Positions 32,610-41,262 are shown, numbered from the stretch's first letter. The stretch: DNA of 64,000 bases from CAWDVH01 sp963805705 (GCA_963805705.1 CAWDVH010000001.1:1426001-1490000), one strand, 5' to 3'. Numbers and translations are program-made. Notes: a model not told the origin generated them from the sequence alone.

Positions 32610-32925
32610 CTGGTGGTCGATCTGGCCACCAGGGTGCGGCACCGATGTAGGCGATGACCGGATCGTCGCCGTTGTGCGCGGGGATGACGAAGCCGACGGG
32701 CTCGCCGCCTGGCTGTATCGCGATGCGCCACCAGTCGCGAGGGCTTCCGTAGGCCATCAGCTCACCCTCATACTGCTTCACCGCGGCCTGCCGGGGGACA
32801 TCCGGGTCAGCCCGGCGCGGCCATGCGCGTCCAGCGTCCCGTCCATGACCGCTGTCATCAGCGCAATGAGCTGATTGTGGTCATCGGCCGTACCATCATC
32901 TCGGCCGAGTCCGCCGTGGCCGGGG
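32610..32925 (-). pseudogene. Degraded GNAT acetyltransferase
   Basis: Minus-strand pieces, in order: DDHNQLIALMTAVMDGTLDA, then after a frame change DVPRQAAVKQYEGELMAYGS, PRDWWRIAIQPGGEPVGFVI and PAHNGDDPVIAYIG, where the next expected block (VxPEHRGxG, acetyl-CoA binding) is missing. WWRIA...GEPVGFV...VIAYIG is typical of a GNAT subfamily common in actinomycetes. A frameshift and truncation make this a pseudogene. It occupies most of the gap between the lipoprotein gene and att copy 2. Confidence 0.7.
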
Positions 32926-32986
32926 AATGGCAGCCATCACAACGACGGGGAGGAACAGGTAACGGCGTGCCGTAGCGAAGATCGTC

Positions 32987-33008
32987 GTGCCATTAGCGTG
33001 CCATTAAC
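32987..33008. repeat. Arm-type repeats GTGCCATTAGC / GTGCCATTAAC (tandem)
   Basis: Two adjacent 11-base repeats, GTGCCATTAGC and GTGCCATTAAC, end 83 bases before att copy 2. Single copies occur at 31721, 33175, 35272 and 38599, always within about 150 bases of an att copy. This placement is that of integrase arm-binding sites; the function is inferred. Confidence 0.6.
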
Positions 33009-33091
33009 CCCGGTCAATAGCGGTATGCAGCGGTCACTCACGGACGACCGTTCGCCCAGGTCAGCGATATCAGCGCAGGAAGATACGTCGA

Positions 33092-33140
33092 TTTGCAAGC
33101 AGGGGGTCAGGGGTTCGAGTCCCCTTAGCTCCACCAGGCA
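33092..33140 (+). repeat. att copy 2
   Basis: 49-base copy of the tRNA-Ala 3' part with T-arm GGGGTTCGAGTCCCC instead of GGAGTTCGAGTCTCC. Only the 3' part is present, so it does not encode a tRNA. Confidence 0.9.
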
Positions 33141-33325
33141 AACGCCCGGAACAAGATCACCAGCAGAGCGGCGCGTGCCATTAGCGCGGCGAGTTTTGGT
33201 CGCTAGCGGCCTCACCGGCGCAGAAACCAGCTCGGTGAGTGCAAAGTGCGGGCCACGACGGTTACGACGGAGACGACGAGGATCAGGCCACCGAGGACCT
33301 GGCGGGGGCCAGCATCCTGGGTGGA

Positions 33326-33706
33326 TCAGCCCTGTTCCTGGACGTGAAAGGTGGACAGGCAGAACGGGTGACCGGCCGGGTCGGCGTAGACGCGGCAGTG
33401 GTCATTCGGCTGGAAGTCATACCTTGAGGCACCGGCGGCCAGCGCCCGCACCTCGGTCGCGTCCAGGTCATCAACGTCGAAGTCCAAGTGCATCTGCTGC
33501 GATGAGGTCGCGTCGGGCCAGGTCGGTGGTGAATAGCCGGGAGTGCCCTGGAAACAGATAGCCGAGCCGTCAGGGCACGTCATCATGGCCCAGGAATCAC
33601 CAGGGACCGTGACTTCGCCGCCAGTGATCTCAGCGTAGAACGCGGCTAGTTTCCCGGCGTTCGGGCAGTCGAGGGTAACCCCGCCGAACTTGATCGAGTC
33701 AGACAT
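33326..33706 (-). CDS. VOC family protein (glyoxalase-like)
   Basis: 126 residues with the two-repeat VOC fold: DSIKFGGVTLDCPNAGKLAA, FYAEITGGEVTVPG in the first half, and HLDFDVDDLDATEVRALAAG, RVYADPAGHPFCLST in the second. The His in MHLDFDV and Glu/His positions fit VOC metal sites only in part. GAGGA lies upstream of the ATG. Cargo of the second island module; substrate unknown, although VOC proteins often detoxify or sequester small molecules. Confidence 0.88.
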   Translation of the reverse strand: MSDSIKFGGVTLDCPNAGKLAAFYAEITGGEVTVPGDSWAMMTCPDGSAICFQGTPGYSPPTWPDATSSQQMHLDFDVDDLDATEVRALAAGASRYDFQPNDHCRVYADPAGHPFCLSTFHVQEQG

Positions 33707-33742
33707 GAAGTCCTCCTGAGGCGCTTGGCATGTTGGGCTGCT

Positions 33743-34261
33743 CTAGCCGATGTTGGCCGCTAGGTCCTGATAGGCAGGAAGGAGCTCGCCCCATCGCGCC
33801 TGGGCGGCGCGCTCACGCCCGGCGATGTGGGCGGCGAGATCCTCGATATGGACCTGCAAGCCCGCCCCATAGGCAGCGAGCTGGTCCAGGGGTAGGCCCC
33901 GCTGGTCGATGACCAGGATGGTCTGGCCGCCGTCAGCGGTCAGGGCGGCCTCGATGACCTCCTCGTCCGGCGCGTCTGCCTCCTTGCTCGTCACCTGCAG
34001 CCGCCGGGGGGCCTCGCATGCGTCCACGTGGCCGGTGCCTTCCCATCCGCTGGCCAGGACGCGGGCGCGGAACTGTCCGCCAGGGCGCAGGTCGCCTTCG
34101 ACCTGGCCGTACCAGCGGGCCAGGCGGCCGGGATCGGTGAGTGCTGACCACAAGTCGCCGATATCGGTCTCGAAGCGGTCCTCAATGTGCACGATGCCCT
34201 TGCCCTGGGCTGATCGCAGGCTGCCCAAGATGCGGGTGCCTGGGCCGGTGTTGCTAGCCAT
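33743..34261 (-). CDS. SRPBCC (AHSA1-like) protein
   Basis: 172 residues. HIEDRFETDIGDLWSALTDP, GRLARWYGQVEGDLRPGGQF, and the C-terminal WGELLPAYQDLAANI helix match AHSA1-like START-fold proteins. It follows the VOC gene in reverse order on the same strand, 36 bases apart, so the two are likely co-transcribed. Ligand unknown. The start ATG has AAGGAG upstream. Confidence 0.88.
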   Translation of the reverse strand: MASNTGPGTRILGSLRSAQGKGIVHIEDRFETDIGDLWSALTDPGRLARWYGQVEGDLRPGGQFRARVLASGWEGTGHVDACEAPRRLQVTSKEADAPDEEVIEAALTADGGQTILVIDQRGLPLDQLAAYGAGLQVHIEDLAAHIAGRERAAQARWGELLPAYQDLAANIG

Positions 34262-34723
34262 CTGGTGCTCCTTCGCTCGCGTTAGCCCTGAGGAGTGGAC
34301 CGCCCGGCGACCCCTGACTCATCGGCCCACGGAAAATGGCCGTGCCCATCGTGTACCCGGATCGGCTGGGCGGGACGGGTCATTGGGTTACTCGCGGACA
34401 CGTCCTACCCGGCAATGCGTGGTTGACGCGCGTGGTGTCTATGGCCGAGAGGATCTGAAAGGAAGCGCCCAGCACGGAAGGCTCAGGCCTGTCGCTTGGG
34501 AGCCATGCTGGGAGCCACACGGATGAACGATCTTGCGATTCTTCGGACTTGCACGAACAACAGGCATCGAGTCGCCCGAGGTCACGAACTGATCTGAACG
34601 GGCTTGGACCGCCACGCAGGAATCTACGGATCAGAAGGTCGGCAAACCGCTAGGAATTGACTCGTTTCCAGGCCCGGACGGCGCCCGTCCGCCAGCTCCC
34701 GTCTGGCTTGCCATACTGGCCTG
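34262..34723. other. Intergenic stretch, no gene seen
   Basis: About 460 bases between the SRPBCC gene and lspA, which are divergent. No frame on either strand looks like a protein, and codon bias is lost. It presumably contains the promoters of both flanking genes. Confidence 0.5.
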
Positions 34724-35245
34724 GTGCCTGTGAATGCTCGCTGCGTGGCGGTGCTCGCCGGGACCGCGATGCTGGGTATCGGCCTGGACCAGGCGACAAA
34801 GGCGCTCGTGGTCGCGACCCGGGAGGGCAAGCCCCCGATTCGCATAGCCGGCCAGGTCCTGACCATCTATGTCACTCGGAACTCCGGTACTGCCTTCGGC
34901 TTCGCGCCAGCCGCGACCGTGCTGTTCACCTGCGTGGGGGTGGCGGCCGTCGTGCTGATCGCCATCAAGGCACCCCGTCTGCGCTCGGTCGGGTGGGCGG
35001 CAGCGCTCGGCCTGGTGCTGGCAGGAGCCATCGGGAACCTGTGTGACCGGCTGATGCGTGCACCTGGCGTCGGCCGGGGTGCCGTCGTCGACTTCATCGA
35101 CCTGCGGCACTTCGCGGACTTTAACGTCGCCGACAGTTGCCTGACGTGCGGAGTCGTGCTCATGGTCGTGCTGTCGCTTCGCGGCATCCCCATGACGGAC
35201 GACGCCGGGGCTGACATGGCCGATCCGCGCCCGATCGGACAGTGA
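34724..35245 (+). CDS. lspA: Lipoprotein signal peptidase II (island cargo)
   Basis: 173 residues with four membrane spans. The catalytic Asp residues are in GNLCDRLMRAP (first Asp, about residue 107) and FADFNVADSCLTCG (second Asp), with VVDFIDL between; RNSGTAFGF is the conserved third-helix block. LspA cleaves the signal peptide of prolipoproteins in the cytoplasmic membrane. Location inside a tRNA-linked mobile module suggests this is an additional copy rather than the housekeeping gene. Extra LspA copies are known to protect producers of LspA inhibitors such as globomycin; that role here is a guess. Confidence 0.93.
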   Translation: MPVNARCVAVLAGTAMLGIGLDQATKALVVATREGKPPIRIAGQVLTIYVTRNSGTAFGFAPAATVLFTCVGVAAVVLIAIKAPRLRSVGWAAALGLVLAGAIGNLCDRLMRAPGVGRGAVVDFIDLRHFADFNVADSCLTCGVVLMVVLSLRGIPMTDDAGADMADPRPIGQ

Positions 35246-35271
35246 ATGGGGCACGGGCGCCTCCCGCTGCC

Positions 35272-35282
35272 GTGCCATTAAC
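35272..35282. repeat. Arm-type repeat GTGCCATTAAC
   Basis: One 11-base repeat lying 84 bases before att copy 3, followed by CGGTCA boxes similar to those before copy 2. Probable integrase arm site. Confidence 0.5.
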
Positions 35283-35365
35283 ATCGGCGATCAGCGGTAC
35301 GCCACGGTCAATTGCGGTCACCGTTCAGCGCGGGTGAGGAGCGCTGCCGCAGGTTGATACGGCGA

Positions 35366-35414
35366 TTTGCAAGCAGGGGGTCAGGGGTTCGAGTCCCCTT
35401 AGCTCCACCAGGCA
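35366..35414 (+). repeat. att copy 3
   Basis: 49-base copy of the tRNA-Ala 3' part, identical to copy 2. It starts the third module. Confidence 0.9.
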
Positions 35415-35444
35415 AAACACCTCCCGCCAAGATCGGCAAGTGGT

Positions 35445-35467
35445 GGTTGACACCTACGGTTGACACC
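35445..35467. repeat. Arm-type tandem repeat GGTTGACACC
   Basis: GGTTGACACC, three bases, GGTTGACACC, 30 bases after att copy 3. The same two-unit array, slightly diverged (GGCTGACATC, three bases, GGTTGACACC), sits at 41263-41285 before att copy 5, which pairs the two ends. Confidence 0.65.
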
Positions 35468-35476
35468 CATTGACCA

Positions 35477-35830
35477 CTATTCACGGTGCTGATATCCGTC
35501 ATCTCGGAGCGCGTTGCTGATCTTCGTGAGCGCGTCATGCTGCGCCTGGCGGTCTTCGTGGGTGTAGATCTCCTGAGTCACGGCCAGGCGCGAGTGGCCG
35601 AGGATGAGCTGTGCGTCGCGGGCCGGGACACCGAGGTTCTTCAGCAGGGTCGCCGTGGTGTGGCGCTCGTGATGGAGCTTGATTGCCCGTATTCCGCTGG
35701 CCTGGCAGATGCGATGGAACGCCCGGACGAGGTTGCGCGGCTCGACTGGCCGCCCGGTCTTGGAGTGAAGACGAGCCCGTTGTCGGCCACGGCACGCAGC
35801 CTATGGATGATTAGGCGAGCGCGCATGCTG
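35477..35830 (-). pseudogene. Tyrosine integrase C-terminal remnant 2
   Basis: Minus strand: ADNGLVFTPR, frame change, then TGRPVEPRNLVRAFHRICQA, KLHHERHTTATLLKNLGVPA, RDAQLILGHSRLAVTQEIYT and HEDRQAQHDALTKISNALRD to a stop at 35477. The HxxR, LGHS and IYTH tyrosine boxes of phage-type integrases are all visible (HHER in place of the usual HDLR). The N-terminal two-thirds is missing and the frame is broken. It is a different integrase subfamily from remnants 1 and 3. Confidence 0.88.
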
Positions 35831-36001
35831 ATCTTGCTAATGGATTTGCCAACAACGGATGCGGACGACCCTGGATGCAGCTGGACCAGGCCGCCGTCCG
35901 CAGCCACGGTGACCAGGCCTATCCGACAATCACGGACTGATCTGGACGAACGGAATCTTGCTACGGATCTGTGAGTGTCATTTCTAGCGGTCCTGGGTGG
36001 A

Positions 36002-36102
36002 CTGCCGCCAGGATCGGTTCTGGCGTCCCGGGTGACTCGCTACGGATCTGGCCGCTGTTCGCGTGCCCTTCTTCTGACCTGTCCCCGGGTCGCCAGCACC
36101 GG
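36002..36102. repeat. About 100-base direct repeat, copy A
   Basis: CTGCCGCCAGGATCGGTTCT... matches 45734-45835 in the same orientation over its whole length, with a handful of substitutions and one single-base gap. No coding frame is conserved between copies. Remaining sequence from 35830 to 36440 shows no convincing gene, though a short plus-strand frame ends VEIADAAGKPVIMMRIGK near 36348 and may be the tail of a lost gene. Confidence 0.8.
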
Positions 36103-36442
36103 CCTGGCCCACCATGCTGGCCTGATCAGAAGCCTGTCCGCCGATTATGGCGTGACCCGTCACAGATGTGCCGCGCGGTGACTCCACCCAGGCCAGTGCC
36201 GACTCAGGCCCCGGCCCTGGAAGGAGACACGAGGCCTTATGCCCATGCTGGCAGAGGTAGTAGACGCGTCGTCGGGCGCGACAGCCACGAGGTGGAGATC
36301 GCTGATGCGGCTGGCAAACCGGTAATCATGATGCGGATCGGCAAATGACAGTACCGGGTTCGCGCAGCCCGGCACCTGCCGGGAGGACGGGGGAGGGGAG
36401 CGGGATCAAGCGAAGCAGATACTGCACGGAGGGAATGAACCT

Positions 36443-36471
36443 TTGACGGCATCCAGGTAGTCGTATTAGTA
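36443..36471 (+). promoter_or_regulatory. Candidate promoter of the sigma factor gene
   Basis: TTGACG, 17 bases, TTAGTA, ending five bases before the ATG at 36477. The geometry suits a vegetative promoter and implies a leaderless or nearly leaderless transcript, common in actinomycetes. Confidence 0.45.
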
Positions 36472-36476
36472 GACGC

Positions 36477-37010
36477 ATGGCCCTGGGGGGAGGTGCGGTG
36501 GACGCCGAGGCCGAGGGGTTCGCGCAGTTCGTCGAGGCGCGGCAGCGCGCGCTGCAGCGGACGGCGTGGCTGCTGACCGGTGACTGGGCGGCCGCCGAGG
36601 ACCTGGTGCAGACGGCGCTGGCGCGGACATGGCCACGGTGGGAGCGGATCAGGCGGCGCGATGATCCAGAGATCTATGTCCGCCGCGCGATGGTGAATAC
36701 CTGGGCGAGCTGGCGGCGGCGGCGGTGGTGGGGCGAGCGGCCCTCTGCGGCCGTGCCCGACGTCCAGGCGGTGGGGGATGTCGCGACGGAGGTAGCCGCG
36801 CGCATCGCGGTGCAGGGTGCGCTGCGGTCGCTGACCGCCCGGCAGCGGGCCGTGCTGGTGCTGCGGGTATTTGACGATCTGTCCGAGGCGCAGGTGGCGC
36901 AGGTGCTGGGCTGCGCGGTCGGGACGGTCAAGAGCACGATGGCGCGGGCGGTGGCCAGGTTGCGCGAGGACCCCCAGCTGGCCGGGTTGATGGATCGGGA
37001 GACTCAGTGA
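36477..37010 (+). CDS. SigE-type ECF RNA polymerase sigma factor
   Basis: 177 residues. Sigma region 2 is FVEARQRALQRTAWLLTGDW, AAAEDLVQTALARTWPRW (about 18-56), and region 4 is ALRSLTARQRAVLVLRVFDD, LSEAQVAQVLGCAVGTVKST (about 118-160). This is the actinomycete SigE-like ECF family. No ribosome site is evident, consistent with leaderless translation from the candidate promoter. It overlaps the next gene by four bases, the usual sigma/anti-sigma coupling. It is cargo of the third island module. Confidence 0.93.
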   Translation: MALGGGAVDAEAEGFAQFVEARQRALQRTAWLLTGDWAAAEDLVQTALARTWPRWERIRRRDDPEIYVRRAMVNTWASWRRRRWWGERPSAAVPDVQAVGDVATEVAARIAVQGALRSLTARQRAVLVLRVFDDLSEAQVAQVLGCAVGTVKSTMARAVARLREDPQLAGLMDRETQ

Positions 37011-37696
37011 ACGGGATGGACAGGCACCTGCGTGATCTGCTGGAGGCGGCCGTCGGCGAGCCACCCCACCGGGTGACCGCTGGGGCGGTGCGCCGCCGGG
37101 TGATCAGGCGGCGGGTGGTGGAGTGCGTGGCCGTGGCCGTGGCGGTCATCGCCGTCATGATCCCGGTAGGCATCGGGGCGCTCGGCCGCGCGCACGGGCC
37201 ATCGGGCGGCAGCTACGCCCCGGGCAGCATTTTCACCTCCCGGCACTACGGCTATACCGAGGCGCTCCCCACGGGCTGGCGGTCCCCCAGGCAGGCAACA
37301 CGACGGTGGAACGGAAAGGGTGCCCCCGCTGACACGGACACAATCGTTGACCACTTCGTAGGACCTGGCGGCCTCGAGGCGTGGGCGTACGCAGCACCAA
37401 CGACAAAGAATCTGGCGGCCTACACGAGAACGACCATCCGGGCCGCCGCCGCCGGACATCCGTGTCCGACGGTCCCGCGAACCAACCAGGCCATCACGAT
37501 CGGCGGAGTACCCGCCCGGCTGCTGAACATGCAATGCCCGCCAGAGAGCGGCTTCCTGGTGGAGATCGCGGTCACCGTCCATCGTGGCACTGCGTTCGTG
37601 TTCTCATCCCAGCATCCGCCGGGGACGCCAGTCGACAAGACTGCCGACCGTGCCGCCTTCCGCAAATTCCTGGCCGGCATCCGGCTTCAACAGTAA
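37007..37696 (+). CDS. Membrane protein coupled to the sigma factor, probable anti-sigma partner
   Basis: 229 residues: a cytoplasmic N-terminus (MDRHLRDLLEAAVGEPPHRV) with an Arg-rich stretch, one membrane span (about 40-60, CVAVAVAVIAVMIPVGIGAL) and an extracytoplasmic domain with two cysteines (GHPCPTVP, NMQCPPESG). The start is GTG overlapping the sigma stop, or ATG three codons later. No zinc-finger (ZAS) motif is seen, so the anti-sigma role rests on position and topology. Its outer domain would be the sensor. Confidence 0.75.
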   Translation: MNGMDRHLRDLLEAAVGEPPHRVTAGAVRRRVIRRRVVECVAVAVAVIAVMIPVGIGALGRAHGPSGGSYAPGSIFTSRHYGYTEALPTGWRSPRQATRRWNGKGAPADTDTIVDHFVGPGGLEAWAYAAPTTKNLAAYTRTTIRAAAAGHPCPTVPRTNQAITIGGVPARLLNMQCPPESGFLVEIAVTVHRGTAFVFSSQHPPGTPVDKTADRAAFRKFLAGIRLQQ

Positions 37697-37821
37697 GGGC
37701 CCCCAACGGAGAACCACGGCCACCTCGCTTGGACGGTTCCGCCGGAAAGGAGACACCGACATGAGGCAGCCAGGCACGCGCGTGGGCCAGAGCCAGCGGC
37801 CAAGTCAGAAAGGAACTCAAA

Positions 37822-38286
37822 ATGAGGAAGCGCAACATTGTCCTATTGCTCGCCGCCGCCGCTCCCGCCGCCGCAGTACTTATCTCGTCCTGCGCACCAG
37901 CGGCACAGAATGTCGCGACCAGCAACCTGACGGTGCAGTGTAGGGAGACCCTGACGGGTCAGGACGTCACAAATGGACGCGTCTCGGGGACCGGCCACTG
38001 CACGCTCACAGGGGTGCTACATGACAGTGGTCCGACCACTGACTACCGGACGCAGAACGGCGAAAAGGTGCTCATCCGCCGCGTGGTTACCGGCGCAAAG
38101 GGAACGATCACCTTCGTGATCACAATACCCCTGGCCGGTGGTCCGGGCGGCGAGCCGTGGAAGATTACGTCGGGCACCAAGACCTACACGAAACTGCACG
38201 GCCAGGGCCACCAAGTCGTGGACAACTACACGGGCAGCCCGGCCACCTTTGTGCTGAAAGGAACCGTATCCCAGGTCCGGGTTTAA
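37822..38286 (+). CDS. Small secreted lipoprotein with a beta-barrel-like fold
   Basis: 154 residues. Lipoprotein signal MRKRNIVLLLAAAAPAAAVL followed by ISSC. The mature part, TGHCTLTGVLHDSGPTTDYR, VTGAKGTITFVITIPLAGGP and TKTYTKLHGQGHQVVDNYTG, has the strand pattern and Gly-His block of allene-oxide-cyclase-like barrels. RBS AGGAA precedes the ATG. It lies 125 bases after the sigma/anti-sigma pair and may belong to the same response. Function unknown. Confidence 0.75.
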   Translation: MRKRNIVLLLAAAAPAAAVLISSCAPAAQNVATSNLTVQCRETLTGQDVTNGRVSGTGHCTLTGVLHDSGPTTDYRTQNGEKVLIRRVVTGAKGTITFVITIPLAGGPGGEPWKITSGTKTYTKLHGQGHQVVDNYTGSPATFVLKGTVSQVRV

Positions 38287-38514
38287 ATTAATCTGCTCGC
38301 CTCCTGCCGTGGGCCAGTGAAGCCCAGCACAACACACACGATTTGCAGCCAACAGCGCAGCCGAGAGCACGGCTCGATCACACACAGGAGCCCGGGCCGA
38401 GCCCCCCGCGTGCCCGTACGGATGGTCGTCAGCGGTGACTCACGGTCATTCACGGAGCAACTGGCAGTGCTCCTGGCCTGTGCGGCCGCAGGTCCGCAGG
38501 TTGCGGCCACTACC

Positions 38515-38563
38515 TTTGCAAGCAGGGGGTCAGGGGTTCGAGTCCCCATAGCTCCACCAGGCA
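38515..38563 (+). repeat. att copy 4
   Basis: 49-base copy of the tRNA-Ala 3' part with T-arm GGGGTTCGAGTCCCC and one further change (CCATAGC where the tRNA has CCTTAGC). The sequence just before it (CAGCGGTGACTCACGG) resembles the one before copy 2. Confidence 0.9.
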
Positions 38564-38589
38564 ACACACCTCCCGCGAGATCGCCGTCG

Positions 38590-38897
38590 GGGTCGCTCGT
38601 GCCATTAGCTCGCCGTGTCAGGGCCGCTGGCGGCCTTATCCGGCGGTTGGGCCGGGTGCTGTAAGCGTCTTCGATCCGGCGGCCCAGGGCGGTGGCGATC
38701 TTGTGGTCAGCCGCGGTGGCGGCGTGCTGGTAGATGAGTGCAGCGCGGGCGCTGTCGTGTCCCATCCGCGCCCTGAGATCGGCGAGGCTGCTGCCTGCCT
38801 GCGCGGCCAGGGTATTTCCCGTGTGGCGCAGGTCGTGGAAGTGCAGGCCGGGAGCGCCATCACCCGCTACCTCGATATCCATCACCTGGCCGCCCAC
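38590..38897 (-). pseudogene. Tyrosine integrase C-terminal remnant 3
   Basis: Minus strand: LHFHDLRHTGNTLAAQAGSS, LADLRARMGHDSARAALIYQ and HAATAADHKIATALGRRIED. HDLRHT holds the catalytic Arg, MGHDS the second His and IYQH the nucleophilic Tyr. The upstream half is absent; the open frame begins with about 15 unrelated residues, at the point where a truncated HAD gene adjoins. It is the same subfamily as remnant 1 but keeps a little more sequence. An arm repeat GTGCCATTAGC lies at 38599. Confidence 0.88.
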
Positions 38898-38929
38898 ATC
38901 ACCGCGATCATCGGCCGGGACGACTCCGA

Positions 38930-39180
38930 CCCGGCACGGTGAAACCCAGCCCCTACCGGGTCCGCGAGGCAGTCAGCGCACTCGACGCCAGCCCCGCAGA
39001 ATGCATCTTCGTCGGAGACTTCCCATCAGACGTGCTCGCCGGGCGGCTGGCAGGCGCCGCCGTCATCGGATACGCCAGCAAGCACGGCGAGAGCGACACC
39101 CTAGCCCAGCCCGAGCCGACGCCGTGACCACCGATCTACCAGAGATCACCACCGCACTCCGCCAGCCGCCAAGCACCTGT
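38930..39180 (+). pseudogene. C-terminal fragment of a HAD-type hydrolase
   Basis: KPSPYRVREAVSALDASPAE, CIFVGDFPSDVLAGRLAGAA, VIGYASKHGE is the end of a HAD (subfamily IA) protein: the PSP lysine block and the acidic VGDxxSD motif. After a frame change near 39110 the tail continues DAVTTDLPEITTALRQPPS. The N-terminal nucleophile domain is absent, cut off where the integrase remnant begins. No start codon is certain. Confidence 0.75.
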
Positions 39181-39342
39181 CCTCCGTCGGGAGATGCGCG
39201 GCAGTCCTCCGCCAGCTGATCTCCCACAGCCCAAAACGCGGATCCCCGGGCATGAGCGAGCACAGGAACTGGACGATCCGAGTGGATCGCGCGGTAGCGG
39301 TGGAGACACACACGTCATCTGGTCACTAGAGCGCCGGTCCTC

Positions 39343-39957
39343 TCAGCGTTCCAGCAACGCCTCGAGCTCATCCCAGGGGCTGGCCAGCTCGGGACCATGC
39401 GCGAAAAGCATCCGGGCACCGCGCCACACAAGCAGGCTGCGGAGGGCTTGCTCTGCTACGTCGAGGTCGGCGGTGAACCGCTCGGGTGCGCGCACGAGCC
39501 TTCCGGCTACAACTCCGACGCAGTCCCCGACGAGCAGCACTCCCTGTTCTTCGTCCACCAGGCTCAAGTGGCCCGGGGTGTGTCCAGGCGATGCGAATAC
39601 CCGCAGCGGCCCGATGACATCCCGGTCCGCCAGCGGGTGCAGTCCCGGCAGGCCCTCCATCGGACTAGCCATGACGGCTGCTGCGGGAGCTGCTTGCCGC
39701 ACGTGGTCCAGGGCGCCGACATGGTCGCGGTGAGCGTGGGTGATCAGGACGTGTGAGACATCAGACCATGCGGCACCGGCCTCGCCCAGCGCCGCGTCCA
39801 GGGCATGGCCGCTGGCATCCATACCTGTGTCGACCAGGATGACACCTGTCGCATGGGTCACCAGGTAGGCACGCACGTCAAGCGTGACCGGCTCGGGGCC
39901 CAGCGCGCCTGCCGGGATGCGATGCTCCATGACGACAGCGCGAATCGCGGCGCTCAT
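39343..39957 (-). CDS. MBL-fold metallo-hydrolase
   Basis: About 204 residues from ATG 39957 (an in-frame start 69 bases further upstream is possible). The metallo-beta-lactamase fold motifs are GVILVDTGMD, HVLITHAHRDHVGALDHVRQ (HxHxDH), FASPGHTPGHLSLV and LVGDCVGVV. It binds one or two metal ions and hydrolyses an unknown substrate; lactonase-like members share this pattern. Cargo of the fourth island module. Confidence 0.9.
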   Translation of the reverse strand: MSAAIRAVVMEHRIPAGALGPEPVTLDVRAYLVTHATGVILVDTGMDASGHALDAALGEAGAAWSDVSHVLITHAHRDHVGALDHVRQAAPAAAVMASPMEGLPGLHPLADRDVIGPLRVFASPGHTPGHLSLVDEEQGVLLVGDCVGVVAGRLVRAPERFTADLDVAEQALRSLLVWRGARMLFAHGPELASPWDELEALLER

Positions 39958-40026
39958 GCCGGTCAACGTACCGTTCGGCACACGGCAGGCGCCATGGGCT
40001 GGCGCTGTACGCTCGGCACACGACAC

Positions 40027-40313
40027 AAAACCGCCAGCCCTGACCGCCCGCGGACTGAACCCTGGCTAAAGATCTTTAACGGCTGGGGTTAGCGGCTGGT
40101 GCCGGGCGGTGCTCTGCCGAATGAGTGAGGTGGGCGCTGGCCTTGGCGGGACGATCGCCTTGCCGATCATGCGGGCAGCCGTTGTGGCATCCGTGCTCTG
40201 GCCCTATCGCCATGGCCATCTCCTCCGCTACCGAACACAGGGCAGGGAAACCGGTGGCCGCCAGTCGGGCAACAGAGGCCGGGAGCACGGTCTCGGTGCT
40301 GGTTTCGCCGGTG
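40027..40313. other. Gap without a convincing gene
   Basis: Open frames run on both strands across this stretch and into the DUF1707 gene, but they are Arg/Pro/Ala-rich without recognisable domains. Nothing here can be called with confidence. Confidence 0.4.
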
Positions 40314-41066
40314 TCAGGCCGTGCCTGGCGCTGGCCCAGTGCCGCGGGGTGCCCGGCCTGCTCGGGCGGGAATGCGCTGCTGGTGCTGTCGTGGCTTGTG
40401 GGTCTGCAGGTCGGCGCGGTTCTGGCTAGGGCGGGGGGCGGGGGGAGCCGGGCTGTGCCTGGGACCGCCGTGCTGTTCGCCTCCGGGGGCATGGCCGTGC
40501 GGTCCTAGACGAGGCGGCAGCTGCCGGCGGGAGCGCCGCTGCTCCAGTGAAGCGGCCACCCCGATCTTCAGGATGCCAAGTGCTGCGACCACGGCGACAA
40601 GGGCGATGAGAACGAACAATGTGCCCCAGTACTTGGGGATGACGCCGGGGGTGGGGCCCGGATCGGCAAGGTCGATGGCCCGTACGGCGGCGGCTGCGAT
40701 GACTAGACAGCCGCCCGACCCGGCAGCCGCCTTGGCTAGCGGCCGTCGGCGCGCCGGGCGGGCGGATGCTGGCCCGGCTGCGGCCAGTCCGGCGGGCAGA
40801 TCGGCGCTGAGCGCAGCCAGTTCTCCACAGGTCCGCGCGGCCAATGTCTGGCCCAGTCGTACATCCAGCTCGGCCTTCGTCAGCATGCCCTGCACGAACG
40901 CCGCCTTCACAGTGTCGATCACCTGCTCGCGGTCGGCGTGTGAGGCCCGCAGGTGGCCGCGGCCTGCCTTGCCTGCTGCTATCTCGTCTCCCGGCCCGGC
41001 CATCCCCGGCACCTCCCCCAGAACGATGCGCGCAAAGCGTACCGCGGCTGCCCTGGAGTCGGCCAT
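40314..41066 (-). CDS. DUF1707 membrane protein
   Basis: 250 residues; ATG 41066 has AGAAGG upstream. A DUF1707 domain (about 40-100: LRASHADREQVIDTVKAAFV, QGMLTKAELDVRLGQTLAAR) precedes a possible short hydrophobic stretch and one clear membrane span (about 147-168, LFVLIALVAVVAALGILKIG). The C-terminal 75 residues are basic, His/Pro/Gln-rich and disordered-looking. Function unknown; it is one of three DUF1707 proteins in the window and the last complete gene inside the island. Confidence 0.75.
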   Translation of the reverse strand: MADSRAAAVRFARIVLGEVPGMAGPGDEIAAGKAGRGHLRASHADREQVIDTVKAAFVQGMLTKAELDVRLGQTLAARTCGELAALSADLPAGLAAAGPASARPARRRPLAKAAAGSGGCLVIAAAAVRAIDLADPGPTPGVIPKYWGTLFVLIALVAVVAALGILKIGVAASLEQRRSRRQLPPRLGPHGHAPGGEQHGGPRHSPAPPAPRPSQNRADLQTHKPRQHQQRIPARAGRAPRGTGPAPGTA

Positions 41067-41262
41067 CCTCCGACCTTCTGTAATGTCCACCGTTGAAGAT
41101 GGCTAGCCGAGACTGACGCTCCAAAGATCTCCCGCGAGCGCCGGGATTTATATCGTCCCTGGAACCAACGTGGGAGCCACCCCGAGTGGGCGACTTCCCC
41201 GCCAGACCGACGGGTCCGGACAGGCGGCCGAACCTTGCGGCCGACTCCTGGATAGCGCTGCG

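Noticed and set aside
33092..33140. The displaced att copies as additional tRNA-Ala genes
   Set aside because: They lack the acceptor 5' strand, D-arm and half of the anticodon stem, so no cloverleaf can form.
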